Below, piece by piece: positions 17,366 to 25,861 of a stretch of DNA of 55,535 nucleotides. Both the position numbers and the translations under genes were made by a program. How positions within the stretch are numbered: the stretch's first letter is position 1; each line of letters starts with the position of its first letter. Origin of the DNA: a bacterium ADurb.Bin157 (lineage in GTDB: Bacteria > Muiribacteriota > Ozemobacteria > Ozemobacterales > Ozemobacteraceae). The notes below the pieces were generated by a model. The model saw only the letters and a program-made list of their open reading frames with translations. It made no database searches and was not told where the DNA came from. The stretch lies in contig MWDD01000015.1 in NCBI GenBank assembly GCA_002070375.1, forward strand, positions 1 through 55,535, written 5' to 3'.

Positions 17366-17393
17366 GAGTGATGCTCTTTTTCAGATTAAAAAA

Positions 17394-17564
17394 TCAGAGG
17401 CTGAGAGCTTCAACGGGGCAAACGCCTACGCAAGCGCCGCATTCGATGCAGCCTTCGTTTTTGTAGCAAGCTTTGCCGTCTTTCATTTCAAGAACTTCAA
17501 CGGGGCATGTGCCGGTGCAAGCACTGCAACCAATGCATTTTTCGGTGTCAACTTTAATTGCCAT
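17394..17564 (-). CDS. Bacterial 2[4Fe-4S] ferredoxin
   Basis: A 56-residue ferredoxin with two cysteine signatures, CIGCSACTGTCP and CIECGACVGVCP, each giving three ligands to one cluster and one to the other. It carries low-potential electrons in the cytoplasm, for instance between pyruvate oxidation and [FeFe]-hydrogenase. The start ATG 17564 has AAGGAG 7 bases upstream and gives the usual length; a longer frame would add eight unneeded residues. It is monocistronic, with its own terminator. The maturases for an [FeFe]-hydrogenase at 45763-49476 suggest one likely partner. Confidence 0.97.
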   Translation of the reverse strand: MAIKVDTEKCIGCSACTGTCPVEVLEMKDGKACYKNEGCIECGACVGVCPVEALSL

Positions 17565-17680
17565 TTTAATCTCCTTAGATTTCAGCAAGGCTCGCTGATT
17601 TATTCAAATGTGATGATAATCGAAAACGGTACATTTGTAAAGTAATTTTTTGTCGGCGCCTAAGCCTTTTTTGGGGCGAC

Positions 17681-18643
17681 TTACGTGTTAAGACCGCAAC
17701 TTAGAACAGTTATTAAATCTTTGCTTTTCCAGAGCGATAAATCTACGGGATTTAAAGGGCTTCCCCCGGTTAAATAGCCTGTAATAGGTTGTGTTCCTTC
17801 ACCCCGGTCGGCGATTTTGAAAATAAAATGATCGGGCTCAACGGTTAGAACTTCGGCCTCATGATTGTCTACGCAAATCGGAAACATCGACGGCAAGCCG
17901 TCTTTTAAGCCTATATCGGCTCTAAATAGTTGGTGGTCGCTCCCTTCGCCGATAAGGTGCCCTGTAAAAGTTATTTCACAAGGGAAAACGCCGGTGATGT
18001 CTGTGCAAAGAGCCGCAGATTCGTAGTTTATGAAATGTGTTGTTTGGGTAGCCCTAGGATCATAAGCAGATAGAGGCGCGTAAATCGGCAGCTCGGCAGA
18101 ATTTTCACATTCAAAGAGCATGCGCCGTAATAGGGGTAGGTCGCTGTTCGAAACCCCAAAATCAGAATAAATACCTGCACCGGAAATCATCGGTAACGCG
18201 TTGGCACCTTTAAAAAGTGATTCGCAGTAATGTTGGTCAGCATAAAGCATATTTGAAAGATTGCGAATTCTGAATAAAAAATAAAGCCGTTTGTCATACA
18301 TTTGCGCAATATTTGACAAGGCGCAAAGGGCGTCCATTGAGTCAATAACCGGTAAAATGCCGTTATGCGCACACCCAAGTTCGTCGATCGAAAACCCCGG
18401 TAACAGAATTTTTGTAATTTTAGCATCTATTTGACTTAATATCGTTGAATCGGAACATAAAATGCCTTTAATACCACACCGCAAAAAGTCGTCTTCAAGA
18501 CTTTTCCAGGTTTTATGCAAAAAAGGCCCGAAAAGGTTTATCATTGGTGCTTTGCCGCAGTGCCGACGTACGTTTTCGAGTATGGCAGAGGTATCGATTT
18601 TAAATTTAAGATTCTTGTTTTGGAGCAGAAACTCTGACATCAT
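17681..18643 (-). CDS. Degenerate alanine-racemase-like protein lacking both catalytic residues
   Basis: About 320 residues from ATG 18643, inside the end of plsC (38-base overlap). The C-terminal half can be laid along the alanine racemase encoded at 22263-23387: GHLIGEGSD against GNSIGYGRT, RADIGLKDGLPSMF against VATFPAGYADGFNRLF, and a final LWKSKDLITVLSCGLN against EWAEKLDTITYEVTCQIN. At the catalytic tyrosine position this protein has Glu. The N-terminal half keeps an ILENVRRHCGKAP opening, but the PLP-binding lysine segment (AVKADAYGHG in Alr) is replaced by INLFGPFLHK, with no lysine at the matching place. I therefore expect a racemase fold without PLP racemase activity. The pairing with an acyltransferase suggests an envelope role. 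The alignment was made by eye, so the family call is moderate. Confidence 0.55.
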   Translation of the reverse strand: MMSEFLLQNKNLKFKIDTSAILENVRRHCGKAPMINLFGPFLHKTWKSLEDDFLRCGIKGILCSDSTILSQIDAKITKILLPGFSIDELGCAHNGILPVIDSMDALCALSNIAQMYDKRLYFLFRIRNLSNMLYADQHYCESLFKGANALPMISGAGIYSDFGVSNSDLPLLRRMLFECENSAELPIYAPLSAYDPRATQTTHFINYESAALCTDITGVFPCEITFTGHLIGEGSDHQLFRADIGLKDGLPSMFPICVDNHEAEVLTVEPDHFIFKIADRGEGTQPITGYLTGGSPLNPVDLSLWKSKDLITVLSCGLNT

Positions 18644-19388
18644 AACCCGCCACTTCGCTTCCTTTCGTGCATATCCGGTCGTGAAGCAGTTTAAGGATAT
18701 CTTCTTCGGTTTTTCCTTCTTCGAGCATTGCTTTGGTGTCAATAAGCGGTAAAAAGTGAACAGACATTTTTGCGGGGCGCGGTAATATTTTGCCCGGCGG
18801 CGTCAGAAGGTGTGAATTATGAATATATGCGGGCAAAATGGGCAATTTCTTTTTAAGCGCGAACTTTATGGCTCCTGACTTAAATTCTCCGATGTAGCCG
18901 TCGCGGTTGCGGGTGCCTTCGGGAAACAGTCCCAGGTTATAGCCCTCGTTCAATACTCTCATTGCGGTTTTTATAGCTGTGGCATCGACGATTGAGCGGT
19001 CAACGGGAAAGCACATGACTTTTCTTAGGTAAAAGCCTTTAATCGGGTTTTCAAACGCTTCTTTTTTTACCATAATAAAAAGCGGCAGTCTTACAGAACC
19101 GCCCATTATAAACCCGTCAAGAACAGACGCATGGTTAGCAACCGTAACAAATTGCCTTCCAACAGGAATTTGCTCTGTTCCATAAATTTTCATGCGGTTA
19201 TATGTTTTGAAGATACATCTGCTAAGAAATTGTGAAATATTATACCATACGAACGAAGGTTTTGCGGCGGCGCAAAACCCGGTATTCCCGCCGGTTGGAC
19301 CAAACCAAAATCTAAATAGTTTAATAGCGGCGTAAAGCAATGATATAACTGCTACGACTATAATAGTTATTATAATGTTATTGTCCAT
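18606..19388 (-). CDS. plsC: 1-acyl-sn-glycerol-3-phosphate acyltransferase (PlsC family)
   Basis: A 260-residue enzyme with an N-terminal membrane helix (residues about 5-22) and the acyltransferase motifs. These are NHASVLD (the NHxxxxD catalytic motif, about residues 87-93), a substrate-binding LFPEGTRNRDG (about 153-163), and a later proline-containing block LPILPAYIHNS. It converts lysophosphatidate to phosphatidate in phospholipid synthesis on the inner face of the membrane. AGGT stands 7 bases before ATG 19388. Its last codons overlap the start of the degenerate racemase-like gene, so the two are translated from one message. Length is typical. Confidence 0.94.
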   Translation of the reverse strand: MDNNIIITIIVVAVISLLYAAIKLFRFWFGPTGGNTGFCAAAKPSFVWYNISQFLSRCIFKTYNRMKIYGTEQIPVGRQFVTVANHASVLDGFIMGGSVRLPLFIMVKKEAFENPIKGFYLRKVMCFPVDRSIVDATAIKTAMRVLNEGYNLGLFPEGTRNRDGYIGEFKSGAIKFALKKKLPILPAYIHNSHLLTPPGKILPRPAKMSVHFLPLIDTKAMLEEGKTEEDILKLLHDRICTKGSEVAGYDVRVSAPKQES

Positions 19389-19438
19389 ATTCTACCTGCG
19401 TTTAAAAATTTCGGTTAGTATATAACAGCATTAAAGCC

Positions 19439-19469
19439 TTGTAAAGCAAAAGGGGTTAATGTATATAAT
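19439..19469 (+). promoter_or_regulatory. Promoter giving a very short leader for the gene at 19481
   Basis: TTGTAA (19439-19444) precedes TATATAAT (19462-19469); the spacer is 17 or 19 bases according to which hexamer is taken. The start codon follows 11 bases after TATAAT without any Shine-Dalgarno, so the transcript would be leaderless or nearly so. Confidence 0.5.
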
Positions 19470-19480
19470 AATCAATTCAT

Positions 19481-19927
19481 ATGAAAAACTATATTATTAT
19501 GACGCTTTTAATGTTTTTAATCTCTTGCACCCTCTTTGCGAGCAATTTTAAGGCGCAAATCAAAGATTTGCTGAAAGCTGTTAAGATCGCTTCTTTTGGT
19601 TTTGAAATAAACGAAGCCTTAGACAGCAATTTTGAAACTAAAGCGGCTTTAAGTCTGGAATTGGCCATAATTGCCATAAACCCGCAATTGATGAAAGAGG
19701 ATTACTTTAATTTGGGAATCTACGCGTTAGCACGAGAAAAAAAACAGTTTGAAACAGCATTAAAAGCCCTTAAAACCGAAGAATCAAAAGAAACATACAG
19801 GCCTCTTAAAAACTGGCTGCAAAACAGAACAACAAAACTCGCCGAACTATGCGCCGATAAATCGCAAAATGACGATGACTACGATATAACCAAAGATTTT
19901 GACTCCATATTGAAACTTTTGCCATAA
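19481..19927 (+). CDS. Small secreted protein of unknown function
   Basis: A 148-residue protein with a signal peptide (MKNYIIMTLLMFLISCTLFAS, residues 1-21; the Cys at 16 could make it a lipoprotein, although the LISC box is imperfect). The remainder is predicted helical, Lys/Glu/Ala-rich, with spacing like a short TPR pair (LSLELAIIAINPQLMKEDYFNLGIYALAREKKQFETALKALK). I do not recognise a family. It has no visible ribosome-binding site and its promoter lies only about 11 bases before the ATG. The gene is alone on the plus strand, facing the minus-strand run that starts at 27901 and ends at 19965. Confidence 0.7.
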   Translation: MKNYIIMTLLMFLISCTLFASNFKAQIKDLLKAVKIASFGFEINEALDSNFETKAALSLELAIIAINPQLMKEDYFNLGIYALAREKKQFETALKALKTEESKETYRPLKNWLQNRTTKLAELCADKSQNDDDYDITKDFDSILKLLP

Positions 19928-19956
19928 AAAACCGTCATTTTTTGATAAATGACGGT
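19926..19956 (-). terminator. Terminator of the minus-strand gene run ending at 19965
   Basis: A perfect 10-bp stem (ACCGTCATTT 19931-19940 with AAATGACGGT 19947-19956) with a 6-base loop. Read on the minus strand it is followed by TTTTT (A-run at 19926-19930). On the plus strand the stem is followed by a G-rich sequence, so it serves the minus strand. Confidence 0.82.
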
Positions 19957-19964
19957 GGCGGGGG

Positions 19965-20150
19965 TTATTTGTGGCAGATTTCGTAGTCGGGGCAGATGCC
20001 TTCGGGTGTTTCGCATTCTAGCAGACCCTGGCTTTTGCCTACACAGGCAACTTTCATGCCCGTAAGTCTTCTTGATTTGCGATTAAGTTCAATCTTTTCG
20101 CTTCTCAATTCAACAACTTGTTCGTCGGTCAATCTTGTGGGGTTCAACAT
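19965..20150 (-). CDS. Small conserved-looking protein with three cysteines, unknown function
   Basis: A 61-residue protein. The first part is charged and probably helical (about 5-30); the second contains three cysteines (VACVGKSQG, LLECETPEG, GICPDYEIC region) that could bind a metal or form disulfides. A Shine-Dalgarno GGAG lies 6 bases before ATG 20150 and a terminator follows 9 bases after the stop, which supports a real gene. It lies 39 bases downstream of the beta-CASP nuclease and may be the last gene of that unit. No family recognised. Confidence 0.62.
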   Translation of the reverse strand: MLNPTRLTDEQVVELRSEKIELNRKSRRLTGMKVACVGKSQGLLECETPEGICPDYEICHK

Positions 20151-20189
20151 AATTAGCTCCGAAATTTTAATTTTAAGTTTATATTCAAA

Positions 20190-21779
20190 TTACTTCAATT
20201 TGGTTAGTAATTCTTCCAGTTTTTGTCGGCGATTGTCTTCATCTTTTTCAAAACGCATATAGTCGGCTAAGCGCAGCATAAAGTCTGCATACAGATTGTG
20301 AGAATCTCGTTTTAAGGGTTTGAGGGCAGGTCTTTCGACAATCTCTGAGGCTTTCGCAACCGGTTTGGTGCTTTCGTCATAGCCGAGCAAATCGAAACTG
20401 TCGTTCATTGCCGGGACAGTAACGTTAAAGCCGAAGTCGTTTTTGATTAAAGAGGCAAATTCTGATGCAGATTCGGGCTCTCCGTGAACGACAAAAATTT
20501 GTCTAGGATTGTTTTCGATAGTTTTCATCCATTTTAATAGCCCGTTTTGATCAGCATGTCCGCTATATCCGGGAATCTGATCGATCACGGCACCAACAGT
20601 AACTTCTTCACCATGTATTCTTACTTTTTTGGCTCCGTCCAAAATCAGTCTGCCTAAGGTTCCTTCTGCCTGATAACCCACAAATATTACTGTGTTTGCA
20701 GGGTTCCAGAGGTTGTGCTTGAGATGGTGCTTGATTCTTCCTGCGTCGCACATTCCGCTTGCTGACATGATTACAATGTTGTTCAACGGGTTAAGTGCCT
20801 TTGATTCTTCGACGCTTTCGGTGAATCTAAAGTCGGGGTGGTCGAACAATCCGCCCATTTTATTTCTGAGATTAGTTGCATCTTCGTCGTAAAGTTCGGG
20901 ATATTTTACAAAAACTTTTGTAAGTTCTTTTGATAAAGGCGAATCTACAATTACCTTAATGCCTGAAATTTCTTTTCGTTCTTTCAGTATTAAAATATCA
21001 TGCAACAAGTCTTGCGTTCGTTCCAGAGAAAAAGCCGGAATCAGTATTTTGCCGCCGCGTTTTTCGGCTTCTTTAAAGACATTTGCAATGGCAGACAATC
21101 GTTCTTCTTTTGTTACTTCTTTTCTGATGCGGTTTCCGTATGTTGATTCCACGAGCAAAAAATCGGTAGATTTGATTCGATCGGGGTCGTTTACAATGGG
21201 ATGGTCATCTTCGCCCAAATCGCCCGTGAAAACGATTTTTCTTGTTTCATTTTTGTCGGTAACTTTTATTTCAACAACCGCAGAGCCTAAAATGTGTCCG
21301 GCATTATGAAAAACTACATTGCAGCCGTCTGCAGGCGAAAAATCTTTGTAGCGGTCAACGCCTTTTAATAATGAAATTGCTTTGTCGGCGTCTAATTCAT
21401 CGTATATTGGCTCTAACGGCGGAAGCCCTTTTCTTTCGTTCCTTCTGTTTTTTTGCAAAACTTCAACTTCTTGAATTCTTGCGGAATCGGGCAAAAGTGA
21501 CCTTAGCATGTCTACGGTGGGTTTTGTGGCATAAACGGGACCGGTGAAACCGTGTTTAACCAGTTTTGGCAGCAAGCCCGTGTGGTCGATATGAGCGTGT
21601 GTCAGTATAACAAAATCAATGTCTGCCGGATTATAAGCAAAATTTTTATAGTTGTTTTCTTTTAAGGTTTTATTGCCTTGAAACATTCCGCAATCAACTA
21701 AAAATCTGTAGTTTTCTGTTTCTATAAGATAATTAGAACCGGTCACGCATCCGGCCGCGCCAAAAAAGCTGATTTTCAT
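20190..21779 (-). CDS. Metallo-beta-lactamase/beta-CASP exonuclease-like protein (CPSF73/YSH1-like)
   Basis: A 529-residue protein. The metallo-beta-lactamase domain holds the ligands THAHIDHTG (about residues 59-67), a later GHILGSAVVEI (His), and VFTGDLGEDDHP (Asp). The beta-CASP cap follows with IIPAFSLERTQDLLHDI-type sequence, and the C-terminal motifs GYQAEGTLGR and GYSGHADQNGL (motif B/C histidines) are present. This architecture is that of RNA-processing nucleases related to CPSF-73. Bacterial members cut or trim RNA, although some act on DNA. An extra 60-residue tail (about 465-529) is charged and specific to this protein. It starts 16 bases after the hypothetical gene at 21796, with a weak AAGGAA site, and sits in the run with alr. 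Confidence 0.93.
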   Translation of the reverse strand: MKISFFGAAGCVTGSNYLIETENYRFLVDCGMFQGNKTLKENNYKNFAYNPADIDFVILTHAHIDHTGLLPKLVKHGFTGPVYATKPTVDMLRSLLPDSARIQEVEVLQKNRRNERKGLPPLEPIYDELDADKAISLLKGVDRYKDFSPADGCNVVFHNAGHILGSAVVEIKVTDKNETRKIVFTGDLGEDDHPIVNDPDRIKSTDFLLVESTYGNRIRKEVTKEERLSAIANVFKEAEKRGGKILIPAFSLERTQDLLHDILILKERKEISGIKVIVDSPLSKELTKVFVKYPELYDEDATNLRNKMGGLFDHPDFRFTESVEESKALNPLNNIVIMSASGMCDAGRIKHHLKHNLWNPANTVIFVGYQAEGTLGRLILDGAKKVRIHGEEVTVGAVIDQIPGYSGHADQNGLLKWMKTIENNPRQIFVVHGEPESASEFASLIKNDFGFNVTVPAMNDSFDLLGYDESTKPVAKASEIVERPALKPLKRDSHNLYADFMLRLADYMRFEKDEDNRRQKLEELLTKLK

Positions 21780-21795
21780 TTATTTTTCCTTGTTT

Positions 21796-22221
21796 TTATA
21801 TTTTATAAGACAACTTTTCGGGGAGTTTTTTCTTTTTTGCATAAGCTAATAATTTGTCTTGTCTTATGGTGTGACAAATTTCGAATTCGCCGTCTTTATC
21901 GGTTTTATACGACAATTTTGTCATTTTTCCCCAACTGTTAAATTGCTTTTCAATACTGATCGGCTTTCCGCCGTCAGGTGCTTCAAATATTCGGGGTAAA
22001 AAACAAATAAGCCCATATCTGCCCGGTGCAATCAGGTAAACAAGGCTTTGTAAGCGCGGAGACAGCTTTTTATATTCCTGCGCGTACAAAGGTATATAAG
22101 TTGCGACTGTGCCGAAGTCACCTTGATCAATAAGGCCCGCGAAGGGGCGAGAAAATGAATCAATTTTTAATTCGGCGAGTATTTCTTCAATTTGTTGTCT
22201 GTCTACTATTTTAAGTGCCAT
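21796..22221 (-). CDS. Hypothetical protein, about 141 residues
   Basis: I do not recognise this protein. It is soluble, basic at the C-terminus (LLAYAKKKKLPEKLSYKI), with an N-terminal helical part (IVDRQQIEEILAELKI) and a middle segment rich in Pro/Gly/aromatic residues (GRYGLICFLPRIFEAPDGGKP). I prefer ATG 22221 as start because a good promoter (22229-22257) ends 7 bases before it. The alternative is a TTG at 22257, just after the alr stop, which would fall inside that promoter's -35 box. Neither has a Shine-Dalgarno. It lies between alr and the beta-CASP nuclease in the minus-strand run. Confidence 0.62.
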   Translation of the reverse strand: MALKIVDRQQIEEILAELKIDSFSRPFAGLIDQGDFGTVATYIPLYAQEYKKLSPRLQSLVYLIAPGRYGLICFLPRIFEAPDGGKPISIEKQFNSWGKMTKLSYKTDKDGEFEICHTIRQDKLLAYAKKKKLPEKLSYKI

Positions 22222-22228
22222 GCGATGT

Positions 22229-22257
22229 ATAATATATGCAACTTTCGGCAAATTCAA
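22229..22257 (-). promoter_or_regulatory. Possible internal promoter for a leaderless transcript
   Basis: On the minus strand TTGAAT (22257-22252), a 17-base spacer and TATTAT (22234-22229) are followed after 7 bases by ATG at 22221. The transcription start would fall at or next to the start codon. Confidence 0.45.
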
Positions 22258-22262
22258 GAAAT

Positions 22263-23387
22263 TTATTGTTTGATGTAATATCTTTTAACACGCTTATTGA
22301 TTTGGCAAGTAACTTCATATGTTATTGTGTCCAGTTTTTCAGCCCATTCGTATGCTGTTATTTCTTCATTTCCTGATTTGCCTATCAAAACCACTTCGTC
22401 TCCGACTTTTATATCTGTTGTGTGCCCTAATAAACACATGCTTTGATCCATGCACACTCTGCCTATTACAGGATAAGAACTGCCGTTAATCAGCACTCGG
22501 CCGCGGTTTGAAAATAATCGATTGAATCCGTCAGCGTATCCTGCCGGAAAAGTTGCTACCCAAGCGTCTTCGGGGGCTATCCAAGTGCGCCCGTATCCTA
22601 TTGAGTTGCCTTTTGTGACAAGCTTAACGAAAGACACTCTTGTTTTGAAGCTTAGCGCAGGTTTTATATTTATGCTGTGCTCAATCTCAGAAGATGGGTA
22701 GAAACCATAAATCATGATTCCGGGGCGCACCATAGATAACCAACTTGCGGGGTGGGCAAGCACTCCGGCGCTATTTGCGCAGTGCACTAGGGGGAATTTA
22801 AATTGCATTTTTTCTTCGATTTCAGCAACGCATTTTGTGAATTTTGTAATTTGTCTTTCGGTAAATGCTTTGTTTGTGTCATCACTGACAGGCAGATGCG
22901 TAAAAATGCCTGTCAGAGCCAAGCTTGAGCATCCATGCAAAATTGTATCTGTAAGTTTGCTTGCATCATCTGTCGAAGTGCCGATTCGTCCCATACCTGT
23001 GTCGATTTTTATCTGAACATCGCAGGTTTTATTAAGACTTTTAGCTGTTTTATTCAGCATTTCGGCGTTTTCAACGCTTGATACGGCAACTGTAACATTG
23101 TAATTTATTGCCGTTTCGGCTTCTTCTTCAAACAGATGCGAAAATTTTAAAATCGGCAACGTTATACCCGCTTCGCGTAATTCGACAGCTTCGGGTACGG
23201 TAGCTATTCCGAGCCAGTCAACGCCTATTTCTTGTGCCATTTTTGCCACTTCAACAGCCCCATGCCCGTAGGCATCAGCCTTAACCGCGATTAAAATCTT
23301 AGGCTCGGGCCCTATTGCTTTGCGAATATTTGTTATGTTTTCGCTGATGTTTTGTAGATTAACTTCCGCATGTGTTTGATAAAGCAT
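22263..23387 (-). CDS. alr: Alanine racemase
   Basis: A 374-residue PLP enzyme that interconverts L- and D-alanine for peptidoglycan. The N-terminal barrel has the PLP lysine at residue 36 in AVKADAYGHG. The catalytic tyrosine is in SIGYGRTW (C-terminal domain), and the substrate-binding RVCMDQSM segment and ending EWAEKLDTITYEVTCQIN are standard. Length is normal. AGAAGG precedes ATG 23387. It follows orr by 24 bases in a minus-strand run. Together with the orr-like gene and the degenerate homologue at 17681-18643, the window has three proteins of this fold. Confidence 0.97.
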   Translation of the reverse strand: MLYQTHAEVNLQNISENITNIRKAIGPEPKILIAVKADAYGHGAVEVAKMAQEIGVDWLGIATVPEAVELREAGITLPILKFSHLFEEEAETAINYNVTVAVSSVENAEMLNKTAKSLNKTCDVQIKIDTGMGRIGTSTDDASKLTDTILHGCSSLALTGIFTHLPVSDDTNKAFTERQITKFTKCVAEIEEKMQFKFPLVHCANSAGVLAHPASWLSMVRPGIMIYGFYPSSEIEHSINIKPALSFKTRVSFVKLVTKGNSIGYGRTWIAPEDAWVATFPAGYADGFNRLFSNRGRVLINGSSYPVIGRVCMDQSMCLLGHTTDIKVGDEVVLIGKSGNEEITAYEWAEKLDTITYEVTCQINKRVKRYYIKQ

Positions 23388-23411
23388 TTTAAACCTTCTG
23401 CAATCGGCTTT

Positions 23412-24515
23412 TCAGTATTTAACTACTTTTTGAACGTAATCTGAGGTAGAAAGCGCGAGCAAGGCGCCATACCCCGGGTAAAACGCGATTTCATCGCCAA
23501 CTTTGATCTTTCGTTCGCAATCGGTAACGTCTAAAATCAAATGGTCGCTGGAACCGCCCAGCACAGTAATTCCTTTTTCTAGGGGCTCAATTCCGTCTAC
23601 TACAACATCTTGCCTGCCTAAATTGCAAATAACTCTTTGTCTCAACCCCTTGTCTTCAAACTCTTGAACTTCACCAAAAGCGTCTTGCCCGCGATCGCCT
23701 ATTGGCATTGAAGGCTTGACTTCTGATTCGATGACTTCTGCCACCGTAATCACCGTGTCTTGACGAGTTCCGGGCCAAGGCGAACGGTCGATTACGTTTC
23801 TTCCCAAAATAATTGCCTCTCCGATTCTGTAAAGATTGATTCCGTTGGGAAGGCGCCCTTCCGACATTATCGGCAGGCCCGAGCTGTTGCCGCCGCAGAT
23901 AGTTTGCAATGGCAATTTGCTTGCAGTTCTGCATTTTTCGGTTGTATTAACGAGTAAACGCATATTTTCGGGCGAAGGTATCACGCCGCCATAACATGCC
24001 AGATTACAGCCTATACCGATAACTTCGATGCCCTTTACCGAGGCGGCGTTGCAAACCAATTCGGGTGCTTTGTCGGGCCAAACCCCTTCGCGCAAGTCGC
24101 CGACATCGACCATAATAATTACACGATGAATTTTATCTGCGGCAACCGCCGCAGCTCCGAGAGCTTTTATAGTTTCGATGTTTGAGTTAAGACTTATGTC
24201 GGCGGCCTCTACAACTTCTGATGCCAGTGACTTTGCAGGCAAGCGCAAAAGCAAAAAAGGCCCTTTAAGGCCGGCAGCGCGCAACTTTTTGAGATTTTCG
24301 CTCCTTGAATCTGCTATAATATCGGCACCTGACTCTTCAAGAGCAAAGGCAACTGCCGGGTGCGCACAGACAACCTTGGTAACGCAAGCCACCGAAATGC
24401 CGCTTTGATGGCATTTCGATATAATGCTCTTAGCGTTTTCTGCTATGCGATTCGGGTAAATCTCTAATCTTGGAGTTCTGAATTTTTCTGAAGTTATTTC
24501 AGTGTAATCAACCAT
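23412..24515 (-). CDS. orr: PLP-dependent alanine/ornithine racemase family protein (Orr-like)
   Basis: A 367-residue protein of the alanine-racemase-like barrel family, in the subgroup that contains ornithine racemase of amino-acid-fermenting clostridia. The N-terminus (PRLEIYPNRIAENAKSII) leads to the PLP lysine in VACVTKVVCAHP. Other typical blocks are MVDVGDLREG, CNLACYGGV and GGNSSGLP, and IGEAIILGR. The C-terminus forms the beta domain of the alr fold (GDEIAFYPGYGALLALSTSDYV). Ornithine racemase makes D-ornithine, substrate of the B12-dependent ornithine aminomutase. The gene overlaps the MutL-type ATPase by 8 bases, as in known ornithine clusters, but the mutase genes themselves are not in this window. 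Closely related proteins may racemise other amino acids, so substrate is an inference. Confidence 0.82.
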   Translation of the reverse strand: MVDYTEITSEKFRTPRLEIYPNRIAENAKSIISKCHQSGISVACVTKVVCAHPAVAFALEESGADIIADSRSENLKKLRAAGLKGPFLLLRLPAKSLASEVVEAADISLNSNIETIKALGAAAVAADKIHRVIIMVDVGDLREGVWPDKAPELVCNAASVKGIEVIGIGCNLACYGGVIPSPENMRLLVNTTEKCRTASKLPLQTICGGNSSGLPIMSEGRLPNGINLYRIGEAIILGRNVIDRSPWPGTRQDTVITVAEVIESEVKPSMPIGDRGQDAFGEVQEFEDKGLRQRVICNLGRQDVVVDGIEPLEKGITVLGGSSDHLILDVTDCERKIKVGDEIAFYPGYGALLALSTSDYVQKVVKY

Positions 24516-25851
24516 TTTCTTCTATCCAACTTTTGAATGTATTTTTTACAAGATCGGGGTGTGTGGTGCAAACCGTACCCAGAGCCGAGAATAAATAATT
24601 TTTGTCCAATATAATTTTTGTGTCTTTTGACGGCAACAAATGTTTGCCGACACCGGTGCACATGGATTTCAGGATTTCTTCTCCTCCCTCGACCTTCGTT
24701 AAGGCTCCGCCGGTTCCGATTAACCACTTGACTGCCGATAAATCTTTCCCTGAAACAACTTGCTTTTTGCCCGATGGGGTAAACAGATCCAAGATCGCGC
24801 CCGCATGTCGCTTAACGCCGGTTTCTACCGCTTTCGCGCAAAGCTTGCGGGTCATTTCTTTTTCTGAGGTTGTTTCGGGCATAGCCTTAATTTCAGAGGC
24901 TCTCTGTTTAAGAGAGTCGTCTGATTGGTCGAGTATGTTGCCCGCGTTTACGAAAACACCTAAGTCGCCTTCTACTGTTCGCTTCGCGAAGGGTTCGGGT
25001 GCGGTAAGCTTTTCTGCGTATTCAAGGCTGCCTTCGGTTACCGAATGCACGTCGGTTGTCGCGCCTCCCACATCAACTACCGCAACATCGCCGGCCACTT
25101 CGTAAAACATTTCAGCTGCCTTTAAAACTGCCGCCGGGGTAGGTATAATTGGCTTGCTTGTTATGCTTTCGAGGCGCTCCATGCCGGGGGCGTGAATTAT
25201 GTGTTTCGAAAACAAATCCTGCATTATTTTTCGCAACGGTTCAACGTTGAGCACATCTACTTCCGGAAAAACATTTGGCGCAACAATAAACTCGGTTCCC
25301 GATTTGCCGAAAATCTTTTCGATTCCGCGCTTAAGAGCCGAATTGCCCGCATAAACGACGGGTACACCCAAATCGGCACTGCTAAGTTTTATTGCATTGG
25401 TTATTATTACATCGCGCGCACCAAACTCAACTCCGCCGGCCAGTATAACCATATTCGGAGCGATTTCTTCTATCTCTTCAAGGTCGTATTCGCTTACTTC
25501 GCCGGCCGTTATCATTTTGATTATTGCACCTGCGCCTAAACTCGCTTCTTTTGCTGCCCGCGCTGTCATGTTGTAAGTCAGCCCATGAACCGTTACCCGC
25601 AAGCCGCCTGCAGCAGAACTGTTGGCAAAAACTTCGGCCTGATCTGTGCAATATTTGCTCGACTTTTCGAGATCTTCGATGGCCGCAAGAAGCCCTATGC
25701 CAACGTTTCCTTCGCTTACGCTGGTTGGGGCAAAGCCCTGCGCAACGTGTTTCAGCTTATTGTCTTCAATCACAAAACCGTTCGCTTTGGTAATGGTGCT
25801 TCCGACTTCAAGCGTCAGAATGTCAACTTCACCTGCTTTGTTTTTCTTCAT
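24508..25851 (-). CDS. MutL/GlmL family reactivating-type ATPase
   Basis: A 447-residue protein of the ASKHA ATPase fold. The N-terminal phosphate-loop segment (DILTLEVGSTITKANGF), a second phosphate motif VAVVDVGGATTDVHSV (about residues 236-251) and an adenosine-type GTGGALTKVEGG (about 393-404) are visible. Members named GlmL or MutL accompany B12-dependent mutases (glutamate mutase, ornithine aminomutase) and are thought to reactivate them. RBS AAAGGAA lies 6 bases before ATG 25851, and the gene overlaps orr by 8 bases, so translation is coupled. The function assigned follows from the neighbour and family; the mutase is missing from the window. Confidence 0.85.
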   Translation of the reverse strand: MKKNKAGEVDILTLEVGSTITKANGFVIEDNKLKHVAQGFAPTSVSEGNVGIGLLAAIEDLEKSSKYCTDQAEVFANSSAAGGLRVTVHGLTYNMTARAAKEASLGAGAIIKMITAGEVSEYDLEEIEEIAPNMVILAGGVEFGARDVIITNAIKLSSADLGVPVVYAGNSALKRGIEKIFGKSGTEFIVAPNVFPEVDVLNVEPLRKIMQDLFSKHIIHAPGMERLESITSKPIIPTPAAVLKAAEMFYEVAGDVAVVDVGGATTDVHSVTEGSLEYAEKLTAPEPFAKRTVEGDLGVFVNAGNILDQSDDSLKQRASEIKAMPETTSEKEMTRKLCAKAVETGVKRHAGAILDLFTPSGKKQVVSGKDLSAVKWLIGTGGALTKVEGGEEILKSMCTGVGKHLLPSKDTKIILDKNYLFSALGTVCTTHPDLVKNTFKSWIEENG

Positions 25852-25861
25852 GTTTGTTCCT

